Assembly (NCBI GenBank): GCA_027451645.1 | Contig: DAIDIX010000033.1 | Span: 1 to 11,573, forward strand | Length of the DNA stretch: 11,573 nt | Direction: 5' to 3' | From: Candidatus Dormiibacterota bacterium | GTDB lineage: Bacteria > Chloroflexota > Dormibacteria > Aeolococcales > Aeolococcaceae | Shown here: in pieces, positions 6,234-11,573 of the stretch | How positions within the stretch are numbered: position 1 is the first letter of the stretch | How the letters are laid out: every line of letters begins with the position of its first letter | Notes under the pieces: generated by a model | Told to the model about the DNA's origin: nothing | Databases searched by the model: none | The model's input: only the letters and a program-made list of their open reading frames with translations | Translations under genes and position numbers: made by a program

Positions 6234-7487
6234 ATGATCCGACTCCTCATTGTCGACGATGTAGAGAGCACGCGTGAGCATCTGAGGAAGCTCCTCGGCT
6301 TCGAGACAGACATCGAGGTCTGCGGGACTGCAGACAATGGACAGGCAGCAGTCGATGCTGCCCAGAAACTCAATCCTGATGTAGTCCTTATGGACATCAA
6401 CATGCCAGTCATGGATGGCATTCAGGCGACAGAGAAGCTTGCCCAAGTTCTTCCTGCCACACCTGTCATCATCATGTCCGTACAGGGTGAGCGTGACTAT
6501 CTCCGCCGAGCCATGCAGGCAGGAGCACGCGAGTTTCTCATCAAGCCATTCAGCTATGACGAGCTTGTGGCTGCAGTGCGCAGAGTGCATCAGCTCGAAC
6601 AGAAGAAAACGGGTCTTGTGCGTGAAACAGATCTTGGCCGAGCGGAAGGTGCTGTCAGAAAGGAGCGGAACAGAGGCAGAGTCATCGTTGCTGCAGGGGG
6701 CAAGGGAGGTGTGGGAACAAGTCTTGTTGCCATGAACCTTGCAACTGGACTCCGGAAGATGACTGGTGAGTCTGTCATTCTGGTGGATCTTGACCTCCAG
6801 TTTGGCGACATCGGAATCATGCTCAACAGCGATCATTCGAGAACGTTCACAGACCTGCTCAACCAGAATGAGCCAGGCCAGCTTCTTGATGACGATGTGC
6901 TTGACGAGATTCTTCTTGAGGGACCTGAGGGAATACGTCTCCTGCTCTCTCCTCCCACGCCAGAGCTCGCTGACCTGATTCAGATTGACCACCTCCGTAC
7001 CCTTCTCGCACGTCTCAAGGAGCGATTTGACTACGTCATCTTCGATACAGCGTGTCATCTCGGGGAACTCTCTTTGGAGGTTGTGGAGGCAGCAGATCAC
7101 ATCGTCCTTGTCACTTCAGCCTCCATTCCGTCCCTGAAGGATACGAAGCTCATGCTCAATGTGCTCGGGTCACTCAATGTTCCCGATACATCGATAGTGC
7201 TCGTTCTCAATCACACTGATACAACAACAGGCATCACGAAGGAGCTCACGGAGAAGAACCTCCAGTTCACTGTTGCTGCTGACATACCCTATGATCCCCG
7301 GGCCATTGGAGAATCCATCCTCAAGGCATCGCCTGTGGTGCTGTCACAGGAGGATACGGATATCAGTAGAGCCTACATGAGGCTTGTGGAGTATGTTCTC
7401 CCTGCTGACCTTCGTTCTGTTGTTGCTGCACCTGCTGGAGGTTCTCAGCAGGACAAGAAGAAGCAGCGGAAACTGTTCGGGAAATAA
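6234..7487 (+). CDS. Receiver-ParA/MinD-type ATPase, CpaE/TadZ-like (copy 1)
   Basis: The 417-residue protein has an N-terminal response-regulator receiver (about 1-122) and a C-terminal ParA/MinD-like ATPase domain (about 148-395). This is the architecture of CpaE/TadZ proteins that position Tad pili. The receiver looks functional: acidic pair D8-D9, phosphoacceptor D54 in VVLMDINMP, S82, and K104 in FLIKP. The ATPase has GGKGGVGTS at 155-163. The MinD-type signature lysine K157 is present, but the P-loop lysine position is T162. Walker A' DLDLQFGD (185-192) and Walker B D271 are kept. The C-terminus is basic and aromatic (KKKQRKLFGK). It starts 25 bases after rplA with only GGAG 18 bases upstream, so translation may depend on coupling or a weak site. 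It is the convergent neighbour of copy 2. Confidence 0.9.
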   Translation: MIRLLIVDDVESTREHLRKLLGFETDIEVCGTADNGQAAVDAAQKLNPDVVLMDINMPVMDGIQATEKLAQVLPATPVIIMSVQGERDYLRRAMQAGAREFLIKPFSYDELVAAVRRVHQLEQKKTGLVRETDLGRAEGAVRKERNRGRVIVAAGGKGGVGTSLVAMNLATGLRKMTGESVILVDLDLQFGDIGIMLNSDHSRTFTDLLNQNEPGQLLDDDVLDEILLEGPEGIRLLLSPPTPELADLIQIDHLRTLLARLKERFDYVIFDTACHLGELSLEVVEAADHIVLVTSASIPSLKDTKLMLNVLGSLNVPDTSIVLVLNHTDTTTGITKELTEKNLQFTVAADIPYDPRAIGESILKASPVVLSQEDTDISRAYMRLVEYVLPADLRSVVAAPAGGSQQDKKKQRKLFGK

Positions 7488-7554
7488 TTCGCTGGCATTC
7501 TCGCTGGATTGGCCGTGAAACCTCTGTACTCTTCGAGACTTCGGCAACCGTTCG

Positions 7555-8802
7555 CTATTTTGCAAAACCGAAGAAACGTCGCTGCTTTTTCTTCCCGATG
7601 TCCTGCTTCGCAGCAGATTCCAGTACTGCCTCTTCCGCGCCTGTAAGGCGCTGGCCGAGACCCTTTATTGCTGCAGCAGTGGGGGATGTTGGAGCGAGGA
7701 GTGTGACGGGTGTGGATGTCACCTGCGACTTGCTCACATTAACACCATCGTAGGGAATGATGACATGTGGCGACATGTGCAGAAAGCCCTCAATGCCTGC
7801 CTGATCCAGTCCTGGACCAGTTTCCCGATAGTTCATGACGAGGGTGATGGTCTCTGGATCGACATTGAGGACATTGAGAACCTGCATGAAAAGGTGCGCA
7901 TTCTTCGTTCCTGTGAGCGAGGGATCAAAGACCACGACACGGAAATCCGACATCTCAATTGCATCGAGAGTGATTTCACTGAGGTACGAGGCTGTATCCG
8001 CAACGAGATACGGATATTCCTGCCTGAGGTTTTCAATGAGGACTCTCAAGTGGGAAGTGGTCACGTAATCTGCCTGTTCAGGACTCAAGGGCGCAAGGAG
8101 TACATCGATTCCCTCCGGACCCTTGACGATAGCCTGCTCGATGGATTCCATATCCGTGACTGCATCATTGGTTGCGAGATCCACAATTGTTCGCTGTGAG
8201 GGGAGATTGAGGAGAGCACCAATATCACCGAACTGCAGGGAGAGATCGAGAAGGATGACACGTTCGTTTGTCAGGCGTTTGAGGTCAATGGCGAGGTTTG
8301 TGGCAATCATCGACTTGCCGCTCCCGCCCTGTCCGGAAAGCACTGTTATGAGTGCGCCATTCTGTGTCTGCGTGGCTCCTGGAGCCTGTGCATCGTGGAG
8401 TGCACTGCTCGACTGGGAAATCGTTTGCCGCTTCTGCTCAAACTCAAAGACGCGCCTGACAGCAGCAATGAGATCATCCCCACGATACGGCTTCTGGAGA
8501 AATTCGCGTGCACCGACATACATTGCCTGGCGGTATGCATCGTTCTCACTGTCAAGAGATGTAAGGATGATGCCAGTGTACGGAAGGTGCTGCGAGAGAA
8601 GTTCAGTGGTCTGGAGACCATCCATGCCAGGAAGTGAGGCATCGATGACAGCAACATCAGGCTTCAGACGGATTGCTTCCTGGAATGCAAACTCGCCATC
8701 CCTGGCTGTTCCGCAAAGCGCAATGCCATCTTCGCGTTCCAGACGCTTCATGACATTGCTCGTAATGTGCTGGCTTTCGTCAGCGAATAGAATGCGGATC
8801 AT
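7555..8802 (-). CDS. Receiver-ParA/MinD-type ATPase, CpaE/TadZ-like (copy 2)
   Basis: The 415-residue product is a close-architecture paralogue of copy 1. Its receiver (about 1-122) keeps D8-E9, D54 (VAVIDASLP), T81-S82 and K104 (FLQKP), so it should be phosphorylatable. In the ATPase domain the P-loop reads SGQGGSGKS at 156-164: the normal P-loop lysine K163 is kept, but the MinD/ParA signature lysine is Q158. Walker A' is DLSLQFGD (186-193), with serine for the second aspartate. Walker B D269 is retained. The C-terminus ends GKKKQRRFFGFAK. The start is the ATG at 8802, with GAGGA 12 bases upstream. It lies 153 bases downstream of copy 3 on the same strand; a 13-bp palindrome precedes it. 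With an altered dimer-interface lysine it may bind ATP but hydrolyse it poorly, or work with a partner. Confidence 0.9.
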   Translation of the reverse strand: MIRILFADESQHITSNVMKRLEREDGIALCGTARDGEFAFQEAIRLKPDVAVIDASLPGMDGLQTTELLSQHLPYTGIILTSLDSENDAYRQAMYVGAREFLQKPYRGDDLIAAVRRVFEFEQKRQTISQSSSALHDAQAPGATQTQNGALITVLSGQGGSGKSMIATNLAIDLKRLTNERVILLDLSLQFGDIGALLNLPSQRTIVDLATNDAVTDMESIEQAIVKGPEGIDVLLAPLSPEQADYVTTSHLRVLIENLRQEYPYLVADTASYLSEITLDAIEMSDFRVVVFDPSLTGTKNAHLFMQVLNVLNVDPETITLVMNYRETGPGLDQAGIEGFLHMSPHVIIPYDGVNVSKSQVTSTPVTLLAPTSPTAAAIKGLGQRLTGAEEAVLESAAKQDIGKKKQRRFFGFAK

Positions 8803-8853
8803 TCGTCAAGCAGTTCCTCGTTCACAGGCAGTGATGTGATTGTACTCCCAGTC

Positions 8854-8866
8854 CAGCATGATGCTG
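8854..8866. promoter_or_regulatory. 13-bp palindrome upstream of ATPase copy 2
   Basis: CAGCATGATGCTG is a perfect odd palindrome (6 + 1 + 6), centred about 58 bases upstream of the copy 2 start codon in the copy 3-copy 2 gap. It is a candidate operator. No matching regulator is known here and no clear promoter was found around it. Confidence 0.3.
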
Positions 8867-8955
8867 TTCCCTCATACCAATGATAGATGAGAGGAGATGG
8901 CATACCATACGACGAGCTGATACAGATTGGGTAACACCATCGTTACAATGTGCCA

Positions 8956-10218
8956 TTACTTGCCAAAGGCAAAACGGCGTCGCTTCGATGTACTGGCAGA
9001 TTCCTTTCCCTCTTCCGGAGCTTCCCCATCACCGAGGAAGTAGTCAGTCAGTGCCCTGAAGGACTTCGTAATCTCGGCCTTCTGGGACACGAGAACGAAA
9101 GGACTCCCATTGTCGATTGAGTCATCAACTGTCTTGGGATCGTATGGAAGACTTGCAACTGCCTGGTAGCGAAGTGTGGACTCAATTGCATCTTTGGTGA
9201 ACTGAACCTTCTGGGCAGTCTGATTGAGCACAAGAAGAATCTTCTCCTGGGGCACACCAAGCGACTGCAGGAGACGGAGTGTGATCTTCGTATTCTTGAT
9301 GGAGGTGACATTGTGGGAGGTCACGATGATGAGAGCATCAGAGAGCTCAATCGCTTCGAGAAGGCGTTCTTCGAGATGGGATGAACCATCAATAACAATG
9401 TAATCGAACATTTTCGCCATCTCATGGATGATTGTGCGGACATCAGAGGTCATCACGAGATCTGCGAGTTCAGGACTGGTTGGGGAGAGCAGCACCTTGA
9501 GGGCTGCTGGTCCATTTGCCAGCGTATCGTCTATGTACTCTGCATCCAGCTCTGGCTGCTGGGCCAGCGCATCAATGTGGTGGGGATGGGAGGCAATGCC
9601 GATGAGAAGCCCAACATCACCGAACTGCAGGTCGAGGTCTATGAGACCCACCCGCGCCTGGGACTGCTCGGAAAGCGCTGCAGCAAGGTTTGTTGCTATG
9701 AGGGACTTCCCAACCCCACCCTTGCCGGAGAAGACCATGAATACTTCAGCCTTGCCTTCCTTCTTCTTGCTTCTCCGTGGTGCAATAGGCTGGATGGGTT
9801 CCTCTTCCTCTTGTGGCGCCTCGACTGTTCGTCCACAGACATGCTGGATGAGAGAAACAATCTCCTCGACACTCGTTGCTGCATCAATGACTGCCGCAAT
9901 CGATGGCCGTGAGGTCTGGGAGATGGCTGTCGTGGTCGGGTTGGGAGAGAGAACAATGACTTTCGCCTCTGGAACGATGGATGCTGTCTCATCGATAGTC
10001 GCAAGGAGGTCGACATTCCCGAAGTGTTCATTGATGAGAATGACATCAGGATGCGTCCTCTCAAGCTCTTCGAAGAGGGTTGATGGCCTTCGGGCAACAC
10101 CACATATCTCAATTCCTGCGCTGTTCAGGCCCGAGTGCAGGTACGAAATCGTACGAGCAATCTCGGCAGCTATGAGGAGGCGTATTGAGTTTGGCTGAGA
10201 TACCTGGTTTTCTTCCAT
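8956..10218 (-). CDS. Pseudo-receiver-ParA/MinD-type ATPase, CpaE/TadZ-like (copy 3)
   Basis: The 420-residue product has the same layout as copies 1 and 2 but opposite conservation. The N-terminal domain (about 11-130) keeps the receiver fold pattern, yet has A18-E19 for the acidic pair, N63 in place of the phosphoacceptor (VILINEHFG), and D112 where the lysine belongs; it cannot be a normal phospho-receiver. A charged linker (EEEEP then SKKKEGK, about 137-156) leads to a ParA/MinD ATPase with a complete deviant Walker A, SGKGGVGKS (164-172, K166 and K171), Walker A' DLDLQFGD (194-201) and Walker B D277. It ends SKRRRFAFGK. The start is taken as ATG 10218; a TTG at 10227 with GGGGA 7 bases upstream is possible. 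It is downstream of the pilin gene and probably assists pilus placement. Confidence 0.9.
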   Translation of the reverse strand: MEENQVSQPNSIRLLIAAEIARTISYLHSGLNSAGIEICGVARRPSTLFEELERTHPDVILINEHFGNVDLLATIDETASIVPEAKVIVLSPNPTTTAISQTSRPSIAAVIDAATSVEEIVSLIQHVCGRTVEAPQEEEEPIQPIAPRRSKKKEGKAEVFMVFSGKGGVGKSLIATNLAAALSEQSQARVGLIDLDLQFGDVGLLIGIASHPHHIDALAQQPELDAEYIDDTLANGPAALKVLLSPTSPELADLVMTSDVRTIIHEMAKMFDYIVIDGSSHLEERLLEAIELSDALIIVTSHNVTSIKNTKITLRLLQSLGVPQEKILLVLNQTAQKVQFTKDAIESTLRYQAVASLPYDPKTVDDSIDNGSPFVLVSQKAEITKSFRALTDYFLGDGEAPEEGKESASTSKRRRFAFGK

Positions 10219-10337
10219 TGGTTCCAAGAGTATGTCCCCGGGCTAGTGCAGGGATCGATACCTATTCTAGGGGATTTGGGGTATTCCTGCGCGGCTGGCG
10301 TTAACAATGTGGTCACAGGACAGTTTAGATAATACGG

Positions 10338-10369
10338 GAAAGGAGCCGCCCCGGAGAGCGACTCCTTTC
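10338..10369 (-). terminator. 14-bp hairpin after the pilin gene
   Basis: Read on the minus strand, GAAAGGAGTCGCTC and GGGCGGCTCCTTTC (14 bp with three T-G wobbles) enclose the tetraloop TCCG. It begins 25 bases after the pilin stop codon. It lacks a T-run, so it may be a partial terminator or a 3' stabiliser that separates abundant pilin message from the downstream ATPase gene. Confidence 0.6.
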
Positions 10370-10394
10370 AAGTAACGATTGAAAGCAACAAGTA

Positions 10395-10601
10395 TTACTT
10401 GTTGAGGCCGTTACTGATGTTGGAGAACACGTTGTTGACCTGCTTTCCAACAATACTAAGAATGACGATAACAACAACTGCGATGAGAACCAGGATAAGA
10501 GCGTACTCGACCATACCCTGACCTTTCTCGCCATCTTCCTCTTCAGGAACGACTTCACGATGAAGCTTCTCGCGCAGCTTGAGATACAGAGAACTCAGCA
10601 T
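10395..10601 (-). CDS. Flp/Tad-type type IVb pilin
   Basis: This 68-residue preprotein has the features of Flp pilins. A long hydrophilic leader (about 26 residues, SLYLKLREKLHREVVPEEED) is followed by GEKGQGMVEYALIL. The G-x4-E-Y processing motif would be cut by a prepilin peptidase after the Gly preceding QGMVEY, leaving Glu at +5 and Tyr at +6. A hydrophobic helix (ALILVLIAVVVIVILSIV) and a short polar tail (NNVFSNISNGLNK) follow. The mature pilin would be about 43 residues. ATG 10601 is chosen over the GTG at 10613, because the latter overlaps the ribosome binding site. It is upstream of ATPase copy 3 and copy 2, on the same strand. The leader is longer than in many Flp pilins. No prepilin peptidase, TadA or secretin is in the window. 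Confidence 0.9.
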   Translation of the reverse strand: MLSSLYLKLREKLHREVVPEEEDGEKGQGMVEYALILVLIAVVVIVILSIVGKQVNNVFSNISNGLNK

Positions 10602-10610
10602 GTCTTCTTT

Positions 10611-10621
10611 CACCTCCTTTC
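10611..10621 (-). promoter_or_regulatory. Near-perfect ribosome binding site of the pilin gene
   Basis: On the minus strand GAAAGGAGGTG is complementary over its full length to the canonical 3' end of 16S rRNA, which is unusually complete. It lies 9 bases before the ATG at 10601, and its GTG is the rejected upstream start. It argues for high-level translation of the pilin. Confidence 0.85.
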
Positions 10622-10671
10622 AATTTTCAAATTCACATTCTGTTAATGATTATGGTACGGATTTCCTGACC

Positions 10672-10694
10672 CATGCCGTCTGGGGAACGGCGTG
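10672..10694. repeat. 8-bp inverted repeat upstream of the pilin gene
   Basis: CATGCCGT (10672-10679) and ACGGCGTG (10687-10694) can form an 8-bp stem with one G-T wobble and a 7-base loop. It lies about 70 bases upstream of the pilin start and could be a leader hairpin or operator. Confidence 0.3.
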
Positions 10695-10923
10695 CGTCTT
10701 CCCCTACTATGAGGGATTGCAGGCAGCTTGTTGTGGTGGAAAAGTGACACACCTGTAACAGTCTCTCATGCTCTTGATTGCATGACAACGCTTATGGCAT
10801 CACTGACAGGGGATCTGGGGCAGAGTTCGCGGCGAATTGGAAAAGCAGGGTAGAATTGCGAAGTATGCAGAGGTGAGTTCGAAGAATAATTCGGTACGGG
10901 TGGTTTCGCAGGGAGTAGCTGAA

Positions 10924-11573
10924 GTGGTGATAGGTGCTGCTGAGAACGAGGAACGCCAGCAGGACGGGATGGAAGAAGCATCGGCCACGTCCCAGACTGC
11001 ATGGCAGATGGAGACCTGGCGGTTCATCCTTTTCGGAAAGGTTGTGCCACTCCTCGTGTTTGGCTATTTCGCTGTACTACAGGTGGAGAACACTGTAGGG
11101 CTCACTTCCACAGCACTCCGTCGGCCAACTTCCAGCAGCTATCTGTCCCTCTTCATCGCTGTCCTGTATGCTGCATTCTCCATTGCACCCGTTGGCATTT
11201 ACCTTGTCCATGCACGGCCCAAGGCAAAGGATGAACGTCTGCTCATTCGCATGATTGCCATTGTTGACACATTTGTGCTCATTGCCCTTGGAGCAGTCGT
11301 ACCTCGTGGCATTCCCTACTTTCATCCATCGCTGACCCTCAAGCTTGCTGCAGCGGGGGGAATAGTCATTGCAAGCATCGTGCAGCTGTGGGCACTCCTG
11401 ATACTCCGAAGCGGCTTCAGTCTCACACCCGAGGCACGAACTGTTGCGACTTCAGGTCCGTACCGGATACTGAGACACCCCCTGTACTTCTCTGAGGCAC
11501 TCTTTGAAATATCACTGCTCCTCTCGAATCCCATACTTCTCCTCATCATCTGCGAGGTGCTTGTCATCATTCT
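10924..11573 (+). CDS. ICMT/phospholipid methyltransferase-like membrane protein (3' truncated by window)
   Basis: About 216 residues are in the window and the frame is still open at its end. Several hydrophobic segments are visible, including GKVVPLLVFGYFAV, SYLSLFIAVLYAAF, IAIVDTFVLIALGAV and AAGGIVIASIVQLWALLIL. They are followed by the conserved cytosolic motif LTPEARTVATSGPYRILRHPLYFSE and a further membrane segment. The GPYRxxRHPLY pattern marks the isoprenylcysteine carboxyl methyltransferase/PEMT-like fold, which uses S-adenosylmethionine to methylate lipids, isoprenoids or protein ends. Substrate is unknown. The start is uncertain: GTG 10924 has GGGAG 8 bases upstream, ATG 10969 has AGGA 4 bases upstream, and ATG 11011 is also in frame. 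The final strands of the fold are missing from the window. Confidence 0.8.
   Translation, partial: MVIGAAENEERQQDGMEEASATSQTAWQMETWRFILFGKVVPLLVFGYFAVLQVENTVGLTSTALRRPTSSSYLSLFIAVLYAAFSIAPVGIYLVHARPKAKDERLLIRMIAIVDTFVLIALGAVVPRGIPYFHPSLTLKLAAAGGIVIASIVQLWALLILRSGFSLTPEARTVATSGPYRILRHPLYFSEALFEISLLLSNPILLLIICEVLVII

Larger units (their letters stand above)
10602..10923. promoter_or_regulatory. Divergent intergenic region between pilin and ICMT-like gene
   Basis: These 322 bases hold the pilin ribosome binding site and a hairpin at 10672-10694. They presumably carry promoters for both directions. CATAAT (minus strand, about 10650) resembles a -10 hexamer for pilin, but no good -35 was found at 16-18 bases. 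No other protein or RNA gene was identified; open frames through it lack start signals. Confidence 0.35.

Noticed and set aside
6135..7100. Minus-strand frame of 321 codons
   Set aside because: It is antisense to the well-supported rplA end and ATPase copy 1 and matches no family.
10228..10337. Promoter for ATPase copy 3 (TAGAAT on the minus strand near 10264-10269)
   Set aside because: The hexamer resembles a -10, but no -35 at a suitable distance was found.
1..11573. CRISPR arrays, insertion sequences and transposase genes
   Set aside because: No regularly spaced repeats, no transposase motifs and no terminal inverted repeats were seen.

Overview
The window looks like bacterial chromosome of moderate GC. 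It carries the conserved translation/secretion block rpmG - tRNA-Trp - secE - nusG - rplK - rplA, with leaderless or small accessory genes to its left and a cluster of type IV pilus/Tad-like genes to its right. The Flp-type pilin and several receiver-ParA ATPases of the CpaE/TadZ kind fit a Chloroflexota-like or other environmental lineage. No 16S rRNA or lineage marker is present, so this placement is a low-confidence inference.

Left part (1-3668). The left edge holds a chimeric wreck on the minus strand: the first ~110 codons of deoxyribose-phosphate aldolase (deoC) run straight into the C-terminal part of an XRE-type helix-turn-helix regulator in another frame. Next come a patatin-like lipid hydrolase (+), tRNA-Thr(GGT), a SRPBCC/AHSA1-type protein (+), and a minus-strand pair consisting of a small protein of unknown function followed by a predicted lipoprotein.

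Centre (3669-6208). rpmG (L33), tRNA-Trp(CCA), secE with an unusual Thr/Pro-rich C-terminal tail, nusG, rplK (L11) and rplA (L1) lie on the plus strand in the usual bacterial order. The expected rplJ-rplL pair does not follow rplA.

Right part (6234-11573). Immediately after rplA, on the same strand, is a receiver-ParA ATPase (copy 1). It converges on two more (copies 2 and 3, minus strand), which lie downstream of a Flp/Tad pilin gene with a near-perfect Shine-Dalgarno sequence. The three ATPases differ in a patterned way. Copies 1 and 2 have intact phosphoacceptor receivers but altered Walker A motifs. Copy 3 has a complete ParA/MinD Walker A but a receiver that has lost its phosphorylation site. 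All three end in a short basic-aromatic tail resembling a MinD membrane-targeting sequence. A reasonable model, by inference, is a set of partner ATPases that place or regulate a Tad pilus at the membrane, two tunable by phosphorylation and one supplying ATPase activity. The window ends inside a plus-strand membrane protein of the isoprenylcysteine carboxyl methyltransferase (ICMT) type.
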